DNA of 5,947 nucleotides from Bacillota bacterium (GTDB lineage Bacteria; Bacillota; Clostridia; Lutisporales; Lutisporaceae): contig JALNWH010000114.1 in assembly GCA_023230985.1 (NCBI GenBank), positions 1 to 5,947 of the forward strand, in the 5' to 3' direction. This document shows positions 1 through 5,401 of the stretch, piece by piece; position 1 is the first letter of the stretch; each line of letters begins with the position of its first letter. A program made the position numbers and the translations under genes. The notes under the pieces are model-generated. The model saw only the letters and a program-made list of their open reading frames with translations. It was not told where the DNA came from and did not search any database.

Positions 1-73
1 TCGGGGTGACAGGACTTGAACCTGCGGCCCCATGGTCCCAAACCACGTACGCTACCATCTGCGCTACACCCCG
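1..73 (-). tRNA. tRNA-Pro, anticodon UGG
   Basis: Read on the minus strand this is a complete 73-nt tRNA body. The acceptor stem CGGGGTG (73-67) pairs with CACCCCG (8-2), followed by discriminator A at position 1. The D-arm begins TAGCGCAGATGGTAGCG, the anticodon loop is TTTGGGA with anticodon TGG, and the T-arm carries the usual GGTTCAAGTCC core. It decodes proline CCN codons. Any genome-encoded CCA end would lie outside the window. The acceptor sequence and the UGG loop are typical of bacterial tRNA-Pro. Its own promoter is visible just upstream. Confidence 0.97.
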
Positions 74-87
74 AACGAACATATTAC

Positions 88-116
88 ATTATATATAAAA
101 ACTTCAGATTTTTCAA
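88..116 (-). promoter_or_regulatory. sigma-A promoter of tRNA-Pro
   Basis: On the minus strand the -35 box TTGAAA (116-111) and a perfect -10 box TATAAT (93-88) are separated by 17 bases. Transcription would start near 81-82, leaving a leader of about 8 nt before the tRNA 5' end, which is typical for a tRNA gene removed by RNase P. No competing arrangement is visible. Confidence 0.85.
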
Positions 117-204
117 TAGTAATCGTAAAAAAGTTTTTTTCAGGCCTTTTAATATTGTTACTGTTCATACCTTAACTTTTTATATTTCTTGCTATAGATT
201 ATTA

Positions 205-358
205 ATATTTGATTAAGATTACGTTGTGAAGAGGCTTAGAATCTGTTAGCGCAGTGGAGGATTAGTTGTGTCAACTGTTTGAACGAAGTGAGTTTTGACG
301 CAACCCGGAACAAGCTTATAGATTATTAGCCTTGGAACTCAGTAATCGTAGCAAATAT
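205..358 (+). repeat. Structured repeat element A (candidate structured RNA or MITE-like)
   Basis: This 154-bp element has inverted ends (ATATTTG..GATTAC at 205-222 and GTAATC..CAAATAT at 342-358). An inverted copy, element B, lies at 5238-5387; the 131-nt cores (217-347 and 5377-5247) align without gaps with 11 differences. Read as plus-strand RNA it folds into one long hairpin: 231-250 with 314-333 (17 of 20 paired), 265-274 with 295-304 (10 of 10, one U-G pair), and a tip in which A283-U289 and C284-G288 close a GAA loop above tandem G-A pairs (281/291, 282/290). A purine-rich internal loop with TGGAGGA sits at 251-264. Eight of the 11 differences from B are at paired positions and preserve pairing. 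No coding potential is seen. I do not recognise the family; an immobile MITE-like repeat and a functional 5' leader RNA of yyaC are both possible. The rest of the gap (117-204 and 362-424) shows nothing I can name. Confidence 0.8.
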
Positions 359-361
359 AAT
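332..361 (+). promoter_or_regulatory. Candidate promoter for yyaC formed at the end of element A
   Basis: TTGGAA (332-337) lies 18 bases before a perfect TATAAT (356-361), pointing towards yyaC. The -35 part is inside element A and the -10 box straddles its right edge. The -35 box matches TTGACA at only four positions. YyaC belongs to sporulation in Bacillus, where a forespore or mother-cell sigma factor would be expected; I found no convincing box for one upstream of 472. Treat this as a weak call. Confidence 0.3.
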
Positions 362-424
362 AAACTATACAGAAACCATATCTCTACTTGGACTATTTGG
401 TTTAAAAAGTTCTTTTATCTCTTT

Positions 425-460
425 CTGCCTTATATACATTTTATAAGCCATATAAGGCAG
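425..460 (+). promoter_or_regulatory. Inverted repeat abutting the yyaC ribosome binding site
   Basis: A perfect 11-bp inverted repeat (CTGCCTTATAT at 425-435, ATATAAGGCAG at 450-460) with a 14-nt spacer ends on the first G of the Shine-Dalgarno run GGGGGGA (460-466). The run lies 6 nt from the TTG start at 472. In the mRNA this hairpin could limit ribosome access; as DNA it could be an operator for a dimeric regulator. The sequence does not decide between these. Confidence 0.55.
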
Positions 461-471
461 GGGGGATCTTT

Positions 472-996
472 TTGCAAATAGAAGCAAGGACATTTTACTT
501 TAAAAGTGATTGCCATTTAATTATTTCCGATTTTATACGTACTTATGCAAAAAATCCGTGTCTGATATTTTGCATCGGCACCGATAGATATATAGGCGAT
601 TGTTTAGGTCCTTTGACCGGGACTTTTCTTTCAAAATTACATATTTTAACACCGATATTTGGTACATTGGATAATCCCATTCATGCTGTCAATTTATCCA
701 AAAATATAATAGAGGCAAAAATTAAATACCCTTATCATACAATAATTGCGATAGATGCATGTCTGGGCACTAAAGATAATGTTGGATGCATTCAAATAAA
801 AAAAACTCCTATTTATCCCGGCAAAGGAGTTGGTAAAAAATTGCCTCCGGTAGGAGACATTTCTATAGTCGGTATTGTTGACTCTGCAGATAGAGGAGAA
901 TTCCTCAATTTCCATAATATTAGATTAGGCTTTATTATGAATATAGCTGAAGTGATTACCCGAGGCATCTACCATGCATTTTCGTCCAACCTCTAA
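472..996 (+). CDS. yyaC: YyaC family sporulation protein (putative spore protease-like)
   Basis: The 174-residue product matches the YyaC (DUF1256) family, conserved in endospore formers and related in fold to the HybD-type hydrogenase maturation proteases. Visible signatures are CIGTDR (34-39), GDCLGPL (42-48), GTLDNPIHAVNL (64-75) and a second acidic motif AIDACLG (93-99); the aspartates and glycines correspond to the family's presumed metal- or substrate-binding loops. The length is close to that of the family, and no signal peptide or membrane segment is seen. The start is a TTG chosen because a strong GGGGGGA site lies 6 nt upstream and the protein has no nearby ATG. It is transcribed alone and converges on fabZ with 10 bases between stop codons. 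The biochemical function of YyaC is not well established, so 'protease' is inferred from the fold. Confidence 0.9.
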   Translation: MQIEARTFYFKSDCHLIISDFIRTYAKNPCLIFCIGTDRYIGDCLGPLTGTFLSKLHILTPIFGTLDNPIHAVNLSKNIIEAKIKYPYHTIIAIDACLGTKDNVGCIQIKKTPIYPGKGVGKKLPPVGDISIVGIVDSADRGEFLNFHNIRLGFIMNIAEVITRGIYHAFSSNL

Positions 997-1027
997 TCCC
1001 CAACTTCTAACCCCTAGCCTCTAAAAC
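986..1027. repeat. Three tandem 14-bp repeats across the yyaC/fabZ convergence
   Basis: Three units run end to end: CCAACCTCTAATCC (986-999), CCAACTTCTAACCC (1000-1013) and CTAGCCTCTAAAAC (1014-1027). All contain TCTAA, which gives TAA on the plus strand and TAG on the minus strand. The yyaC stop (994-996) lies in the first unit and the fabZ stop (1007-1009) in the second, so the array supplies the ends of both genes. No hairpin terminator is seen between them. Confidence 0.65.
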
Positions 1028-1450
1028 CGCAAACATCAATTCTCCTGATGCTGCCAAAGCTTCATCTACATAAGCTACGGCTTTGGCTTTGCCAATGCCG
1101 CGCTTCATTGCTATCATTTCGACTTCCATACGAAGGGTATCGCCGGGTACCACTTGCTTTTTAAACCTCATTTTATCTATGCCTGTGAAAACCGCTAGCT
1201 TACCTTTGTTCTCCTCCATACCCAAAATGGACACAGCACCAACCTGCGCCATAGCTTCTACAATCAAAACTCCCGGCATTATCGGGTTTTCGGGAAAATG
1301 ACCTTGAAAAAAAGGCTCGTTTGCCGTTACATTCTTTATCCCCACAGCCTTTTTCCCACATTCTACATCAATTATTTTATCTACTAATAAAAAGGGATAT
1401 CTATGAGGAATAATGCTTTGTATTTCCTTATTATTCAACAATATTTTCAT
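1007..1450 (-). CDS. fabZ: 3-hydroxyacyl-ACP dehydratase FabZ
   Basis: This enzyme removes water from (3R)-hydroxyacyl-ACP to give trans-2-enoyl-ACP in the elongation cycle of type II fatty acid synthesis in the cytoplasm. The 147-residue product is of normal length and has the hot-dog fold signatures: IIPHRYPFLLVD (13-24), VTANEPFFQGHFP (41-53) and PIMPGVLIVEAMAQ (56-69). The catalytic pair is His51 and Glu65; GIDKMRFKKQVVPGD follows as in other FabZ proteins. It overlaps the end of the upstream rod-binding gene by 20 nt, so translational coupling is likely. The GGGGAG site sits almost against the ATG at 1450; a TTG at codon 4 (1441) would be better spaced and is a possible alternative start. 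fabZ also follows the rod genes in B. subtilis. The last residues are encoded by a tandem repeat and may be poorly conserved. Confidence 0.96.
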   Translation of the reverse strand: MKILLNNKEIQSIIPHRYPFLLVDKIIDVECGKKAVGIKNVTANEPFFQGHFPENPIMPGVLIVEAMAQVGAVSILGMEENKGKLAVFTGIDKMRFKKQVVPGDTLRMEVEMIAMKRGIGKAKAVAYVDEALAASGELMFAVLEARG

Positions 1451-1802
1451 CTCCCCTTTCTAAATTCTTTGACAACTGTTTATATAGCATATCACCTAAT
1501 CCTATGCCTCTATCTTTTGCAGCTTCCTCTGAAAATTTTTCATAAAGCATATCTTCATACATATTAGTTGCAAAACTGTCAGCCATAAACTCTGATTTTT
1601 GAATAGTATTACGCATGCTCTTGAATATCATATTTAAAAATAAAGCTTCAAAATTCTGACAAGCTACTTTTAATTCTTTTTCTTGTTTAGATGATGTAAC
1701 TTCCTGTAGTATGCTTTCAAATTTTTTATTTTCCCCTTCTTCCACCTTATTTATTGCCAAATCTGTTATGTTAATATTACCAAAACCTATAGGGTTTACC
1801 AT
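1431..1802 (-). CDS. flgJ: Flagellar rod-binding protein, FlgJ N-terminal domain type
   Basis: The 123-residue product carries the rod-binding domain found at the N-terminus of proteobacterial FlgJ: KVACQNFEALFLNMIFKSMR at about 45-64, then MYEDMLYEKFSEEAAKDRG (81-99) and LGDMLYKQL (102-110). The C-terminal peptidoglycan hydrolase domain of full FlgJ is absent, as is usual in Clostridia. It probably acts as a scaffold or chaperone for rod assembly at the cell wall; any wall-cutting activity must come from another protein. A GTG three codons upstream (1811) would extend the frame, but it lies inside the GGAGGTGA ribosome binding site, so the ATG at 1802 is the real start. It follows flgG by 48 nt and overlaps fabZ at its 3' end. 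The homologous B. subtilis cluster lacks this gene between flhP and fabZ. Confidence 0.87.
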   Translation of the reverse strand: MVNPIGFGNINITDLAINKVEEGENKKFESILQEVTSSKQEKELKVACQNFEALFLNMIFKSMRNTIQKSEFMADSFATNMYEDMLYEKFSEEAAKDRGIGLGDMLYKQLSKNLERGDENIVE

Positions 1803-1807
1803 ATAAT

Positions 1808-1815
1808 TCACCTCC
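1808..1815 (-). promoter_or_regulatory. Ribosome binding site that fixes the flgJ start
   Basis: GGAGGTGA on the minus strand is a full-strength Shine-Dalgarno sequence. It lies 5 nt before the ATG at 1802 and contains within itself the in-frame GTG at 1811-1809, which rules that GTG out as the start codon. Confidence 0.85.
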
Positions 1816-1850
1816 GAAAAGGTATTATTCTCATATTAGCACCGGATAAA

Positions 1851-2645
1851 CTATCTTCTTAGATTATTTGCAGTATTTAACATTTCATCGGCAGTCTGTA
1901 TAGACTTGGAGTTTATCTCATAGGCCCTTTGTGCTTGTATTAATTTTACCATTTCTTCTACAATTTGAACATTGGAATATTCTAAAAAACCTTGAAGTAT
2001 TGTTCCGCCGGACCCGTCATTATCCGTATCAATTGGTTCGCCGCTGGCACCGGTTTCCTTATAAAAGTTCCTGCCTACACTTTCCATACCGGCAGGGTTG
2101 GCAAATGTAACTATAGTAAGGCTGCCGATTTCCTCTATGGTATCGTCTCCTCTTTTAACGGTTATGATACCGGCTTCATCTATGCTTATTTGGCTTATAT
2201 CGTTTCCTAAGTCAATTTCCCCTACATCGCTTTGCACATAATATCCGTCGGAAGTCACAAGCCTATTGCTGTCATCATCTACAGAAAGCTTAAAGCTGCC
2301 ATCCTTTGTATAAAGTTCTTCATCATTGGGACCTAAAACAAAGAAAAATCCTTGCCCGTCAATGGCTAAGTCTGTCGGATTCCCGGTTTGCTCTAAATTG
2401 CCTGTGGTAAAAAATCTGCTGATCGCCGCAGCCCTGACTCCGTGGCCTATTTGTAAGTTAACAGGCTTACCTTCACCGTTTCTTATGGTTTCTCTTTCAA
2501 GGCTTTCATATAAAAGATCTTTAAACTCAGCTCTGGTTTTTTTATAACCTATGGTGTTTACATTAGCCAAATTGTTTGCTATATTATCTACATTTAGTTG
2601 CTGTGCCGACATACCTGTGCTTGCTGTCCAAAGTGCCCTCATCAT
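1851..2645 (-). CDS. flgG: Flagellar basal-body rod protein FlgG (FlhP-like)
   Basis: FlgG forms the distal rod of the flagellar drive shaft outside the membrane and is exported by the flagellar type III apparatus, so no Sec signal peptide is expected or seen. The 264-residue product starts MMRALWTASTGM and has the N-terminal rod motif NIANNLANVNTIGYK (21-35). The central D1 region includes GNLEQTGNPTDLAIDGQGF (82-100) and YTKDGSF (112-118). The C-terminal rod motif runs from LQGFLEYSNV (217-226) through QAQRAYEINSKSIQTADEM (237-255). The length is typical. A GGGGG site lies 9 nt before the first of two consecutive ATGs, and the stop of the upstream rod gene touches this site (13 nt between genes), so the two are probably coupled. 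It corresponds in position to flhP of B. subtilis. Confidence 0.95.
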   Translation of the reverse strand: MMRALWTASTGMSAQQLNVDNIANNLANVNTIGYKKTRAEFKDLLYESLERETIRNGEGKPVNLQIGHGVRAAAISRFFTTGNLEQTGNPTDLAIDGQGFFFVLGPNDEELYTKDGSFKLSVDDDSNRLVTSDGYYVQSDVGEIDLGNDISQISIDEAGIITVKRGDDTIEEIGSLTIVTFANPAGMESVGRNFYKETGASGEPIDTDNDGSGGTILQGFLEYSNVQIVEEMVKLIQAQRAYEINSKSIQTADEMLNTANNLRR

Positions 2646-2658
2646 ATATTATTACCCC

Positions 2659-3714
2659 CTATATTTTAGCTATATCGTTTACTGCTCTGCCTAATAGTTC
2701 GTCATGAGCTTTTATCAACCGTTGACTTGCATCATAAGACCTTAGCAGATTTATCATTTCAACCATTTCTTTAATAGAATTTACGTTTGATGCTTCTAAA
2801 TATCCTTGACTTATAATACCTCCAAACTCTGAGCTATTATCAGGCCAATCTTCCGTCAATAAAGTATAATAGCTGTCTTTTTCTTTCCTCAATGCCTTAT
2901 AATCTGCGAAATCCAATATTTTAATCCTATCAATAAAATTATCTCCTGAATATAGTTCCCCTCTTTCATTAACAGAAATCCTATTATTTTCTACTCTTAT
3001 ATACCCTTCTTCACCCAGCAATCTATGGCCGTCTTTATTCACTATAAAGCCGTCTTTATTTATGGTAAAGCTGCCGTCTCTTGTATATCTTTCTTCTCCT
3101 TTGACTTCAATAGCAAAAAATCCTTTGCCTTGTATAGCCAAATCTAAAGGATTACCTGTTACGTCTAAATGCCCTTGAGAAAAGTCCGTAAATATTTCGC
3201 TGACATGCACTCCTGCATTGATATTACCTATAACATTTATGGGATTTGATATTTTAAAACTGTCTATTACAGTACCGCCTGCTACAATTTGTCCTCTTTC
3301 ATCAACAGTAACTTGGTTACCGCCGGTATTTATAAAACCATTTGCACCTAATATATAGTCTCCTTGCGGAGTAACAAGATAATTATCATCATTAACTTTA
3401 AATCTGATAGTACGATTGCGGCTAATGCCTAGATTTGTTTGCACATTAAAAAAACCGGAATTTGTTGTAGCAGTGAATGGTTCGCCCTCTTCCTCTATAT
3501 CAAATTCTTTATTTGCTTTTCTATTTCTTAATATATCTTTATCAGGAAATTCTCCGCCTATTTTTGCAATAAGCACATCGGGAAAGCTTGTGGTAAGCAA
3601 ATCATCTCTTTTAAAACCGGCAGTATTTACATTTGCAATATTATTAGCTATAGCATCCATTCGCTTGCTTTCAGATACGGAACCGGATGCCGAAATGTAT
3701 AAACCCCTAACCAT
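2659..3714 (-). CDS. flgF: Flagellar rod protein, FlgF/FlhO type, with internally duplicated D1 segment
   Basis: This is a proximal-rod component of the flagellar basal body, placed by its N-terminal motif AIANNIANVNTAGFKRD (21-37), central GNPLDLAIQGKGFF (187-200) with YTRDGSF (210-216), and C-terminal ISQGYLEASNVNSIKEMVEM (301-320). At 351 residues it is about 80 longer than FlhO (about 270). The extra length lies between the N-terminal motif and the central domain: residues 101-155 align without gaps to 212-266 at a constant offset of 111, with about 20 identities, for example VDERGQ against VNERGE and IDSFKI against IDRIKI. The D1-type segment is therefore present twice. The ATG at 3714 has a modest GGGTGAT site; a sigma-D promoter lies 42 nt upstream. 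The gene order identifies it as the flhO counterpart; FlgF is a family-level name. Confidence 0.9.
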   Translation of the reverse strand: MVRGLYISASGSVSESKRMDAIANNIANVNTAGFKRDDLLTTSFPDVLIAKIGGEFPDKDILRNRKANKEFDIEEEGEPFTATTNSGFFNVQTNLGISRNRTIRFKVNDDNYLVTPQGDYILGANGFINTGGNQVTVDERGQIVAGGTVIDSFKISNPINVIGNINAGVHVSEIFTDFSQGHLDVTGNPLDLAIQGKGFFAIEVKGEERYTRDGSFTINKDGFIVNKDGHRLLGEEGYIRVENNRISVNERGELYSGDNFIDRIKILDFADYKALRKEKDSYYTLLTEDWPDNSSEFGGIISQGYLEASNVNSIKEMVEMINLLRSYDASQRLIKAHDELLGRAVNDIAKI

Positions 3715-3756
3715 TAAATCACCCGTCTCTACTCAATTATTGTTTACTAATATTAT

Positions 3757-3784
3757 TTATCGGCATGAAACCATAAGTTGTTTA
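3757..3784 (-). promoter_or_regulatory. Sigma-D (sigma-28) promoter for the rod gene operon
   Basis: On the minus strand TAAA (3784-3781) is followed after 16 bases by GCCGATAA (3764-3757), matching the flagellar sigma factor consensus TAAA-N14-16-GCCGATAT/A at seven of eight or all -10 positions. It lies 42 nt upstream of the flgF start, inside the 159-bp gap after mbl. It should drive flgF-flgG-flgJ-fabZ as a late motility unit. The B. subtilis flhO-flhP genes are also known to be sigma-D dependent. A degenerate second copy (TAAA at 3851-3848, TGCGATAA at 3835-3828) has only a 12-nt spacer and is probably not active. Confidence 0.82.
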
Positions 3785-3873
3785 GAGATAAAATAGGAAA
3801 AATTGAAATGGCTATGCTTATATCATTTTATCGCATGCCGAAATGAGTTTAGAAGTTTAACGGGATTTGAGCT

Positions 3874-4911
3874 TTAATATATATTTACATTAATGCTTCT
3901 TCTATCTGAATTAACGTCAGAATTCTTTAATATATCAATTGAATCAAGGGCTTTGCCTGTCCCGACAGCAACACTTGAGATAGGATTTTCCGCTGTATAT
4001 ACAGGTATGCCTGTTCTATTTGCCATCATAGCATCTAAACCATAAAGCAAAGAACCTCCGCCTGTCATTACAATACCTCTATCACTGATATCCGCAGCCA
4101 ATTCCGGTGGCGTTCTTTCCAACACGGAGTGAACTGCGTCTGCAATAGCCGACAATGGTTCAGACAATGCTTCCAGCATTTCATCGGAAGTGACTTCCAA
4201 AGTCTTGGGAAGCCCTGAAATAAGGTTTCTTCCTCTTACCTCCATTTTAGCTTGTATTTCCCTTGGAAAAGCCGTACCGATTCTTACTTTAAGATCTTCC
4301 GCCGTTCTTTCCCCTATCATGATATTGTGATTTTTCCTCATATATCTGACAATAGCTTCATCAAATTTGTCTCCGGCAATTTTAATAGAGGATGATACCA
4401 CAATCCCGCCTAGGGAAATAACTGCAATATCGGAAGTACCGCCGCCAATATCTGTAATCATATTACCGCTTGCCTTTGAAATATCAAGCCCGGACCCTAT
4501 TGCTGCAGCTATTGGTTCTTCTATTAATCTGGTTATTCTTGCTCCGGCTTGGCTCGCTGCATCAATAACTGCTCTTTTTTCTACCTCTGTAACACCGCTG
4601 GGAACACAAACAACCATCCTAGGCTTAAAAATACGTCTTCTGCCAACTGCTTTATCTATAAAATATCTTAACATCTTTTCCGTAACATAATAATCAGAAA
4701 TAACTCCGTCTTTAAGAGGCCTTATTGCTACAATATTTCCCGGTGTTCTACCCAACATCAATCTGGCTTCTTCACCGACAGCTAATATTTTATTTGTATT
4801 CCTATCAATAGCAACAACTGAAGGCTCATTTAAAACAATGCCCTTGCCCTTGATATAAACTAAAACGGATGCAGTACCAAGGTCTATACCCAAATCTTGT
4901 CCAACAAACAT
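3874..4911 (-). CDS. mbl: Rod-shape-determining protein, MreB/Mbl family
   Basis: This bacterial actin homologue forms membrane-associated filaments that guide the elongasome and sidewall peptidoglycan synthesis. The 345-residue product has the full actin-fold set: phosphate-1 loop GIDLGTAS (8-15), VGEEARLMLGRTPGNI (45-60), IEEPIAAAIG (130-139) with the region's catalytic glutamate, phosphate-2 loop DIGGGTSDIAV (154-164) and adenosine loop MTGGGSLLYGLD (282-293). The residue before Asp154 is Thr where Val is usual. The short polar tail after residue 325 is not conserved. The start has a GGAGGT site 7 nt upstream. Its place between spoIIID and the rod genes matches mbl of B. subtilis, but the IEEPIAAAIG segment looks more like MreB, so the paralogue name rests on gene order. 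No convincing promoter was found in the 200 bases upstream. Confidence 0.95.
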   Translation of the reverse strand: MFVGQDLGIDLGTASVLVYIKGKGIVLNEPSVVAIDRNTNKILAVGEEARLMLGRTPGNIVAIRPLKDGVISDYYVTEKMLRYFIDKAVGRRRIFKPRMVVCVPSGVTEVEKRAVIDAASQAGARITRLIEEPIAAAIGSGLDISKASGNMITDIGGGTSDIAVISLGGIVVSSSIKIAGDKFDEAIVRYMRKNHNIMIGERTAEDLKVRIGTAFPREIQAKMEVRGRNLISGLPKTLEVTSDEMLEALSEPLSAIADAVHSVLERTPPELAADISDRGIVMTGGGSLLYGLDAMMANRTGIPVYTAENPISSVAVGTGKALDSIDILKNSDVNSDRRSINVNIY

Positions 4912-4991
4912 TCGTATACCTCCAATTAATATGTATTTATTATTTAACTTTTTTAACTCTTCTATTCTAAAAGATTCTTCGTCGCAAGTTC

Positions 4992-5058
4992 CTTAGAACG
5001 ATAGTGTGGAATTGTCATCCTGAGGCTTTAGCCGAAGGATCCTAATGCCTGTTCTTAG
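4992..5058. repeat. Structured palindromic element D
   Basis: An outer arm CTTAGAAC (4992-4999) pairs with GTTCTTAG (5051-5058) at seven of eight positions. Inside, ATCCT (5017-5021) pairs with AGGAT (5036-5040) and GGC (5024-5026) with GCC (5031-5033), with tandem GA/GA (5022-5023, 5034-5035) between the stems and a TTTA loop. The TCATCCTGAG..GAAGGATC pattern resembles a short intergenic repeat that I have seen in many unrelated bacterial genomes. No terminator-like T-run follows on either side. Its role is unknown. Confidence 0.6.
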
Positions 5059-5126
5059 TTTAACACATTAATATTCTATATAAAAGAAAAAAACCTTTAA
5101 TATGTATAAGTTTGTGAAAAAAGATA

Positions 5127-5237
5127 TTATTCGATTTTTCCGCCGGATTCATTCGCCGATACGATTTCGATGCATCTATGTTTTAATGCCGGAGCATATT
5201 CTACAGCAGTAGTTATCGTTACAATCAAGCATATATC
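5127..5237 (-). pseudogene. Possible coding remnant next to element B
   Basis: On the minus strand an open frame ends in TAA at 5129-5127 and reads back without a stop to a TAG at 5267-5265, which lies inside element B. The 36 codons outside the element give a protein-like sequence including TTAVEYAPALKHRC and IEIVSANESGG. It has no good start codon or ribosome binding site. I do not recognise a family. It could be the 3' end of a gene broken by the arrival of element B, or simply chance in a 110-bp stretch. A diverged partial copy of its end lies at 5665-5698. Confidence 0.25.
5147..5180. repeat. Direct repeat, copy 1, flanking elements B and C
   Basis: ATTCATTCGCCGATAC and the following bases match 5665-5698 in the same orientation at 26 of 34 positions. 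The two copies bracket the block containing elements B and C. They are too diverged to be a recent target-site duplication. Confidence 0.5.
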
Positions 5238-5387
5238 ATTTGCAACGATTACTGAGTTCCAAGACTAACAATCTGTAAGTTTGTTCCGGGTTGCGCCAAA
5301 ACTCGCTTCGCTCAAACAGTTGACGCAACTAATCCTCCACTACACTAACAGATTCTAAGCCTCTCCACAACGTAATCTTTAGCAAAT
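5238..5387 (-). repeat. Structured repeat element B (inverted copy of element A)
   Basis: This is the second copy of element A, lying upstream of mbl and read on the minus strand in the same direction as mbl. The core 5377-5247 matches 217-347 without gaps, with 11 transitions and no transversions. The ends ATTTGC (5238-5243) and GCAAAT (5382-5387) are inverted repeats and continue as GATTAC on each side. The same hairpin forms in minus-strand RNA, with two base pairs exchanged as whole pairs relative to A (A-U to G-C at the tip, C-G to U-A at the base of the middle stem). The 5' distance to mbl is about 330 nt. Confidence 0.8.
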
Positions 5388-5401
5388 ATATAAGCTTTTA
5401 T

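Noticed and set aside
16..216. A 66-codon plus-strand frame starting within the tRNA
   Set aside because: It starts antisense inside tRNA-Pro, crosses the tRNA promoter and has no ribosome binding site.
1053..1087. GCCAAAGC/GCTTTGGC inverted repeat near the end of fabZ as a terminator
   Set aside because: It lies inside the coding sequence with a 19-nt spacer and no T-run, so it is probably chance.
1803..1811. GTG start giving a 126-residue rod-binding protein
   Set aside because: The GTG lies inside the GGAGGTGA ribosome binding site; the ATG at 1802 is correctly spaced.
3828..3851. Second sigma-D promoter upstream of the first
   Set aside because: TAAA and TGCGATAA are only 12 bases apart and the -10 box departs from consensus at its first two positions; noted only as a degenerate copy.
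5152..5162. GCCGATAC on the plus strand as a second sigma-D -10 box
   Set aside because: No TAAA is found at the right distance upstream and no plus-strand gene follows.
205..5387. Composite transposon with elements A and B as the ends
   Set aside because: There is no transposase, the enclosed genes are conserved chromosomal genes in conserved order, and the elements are too short to be insertion sequences.
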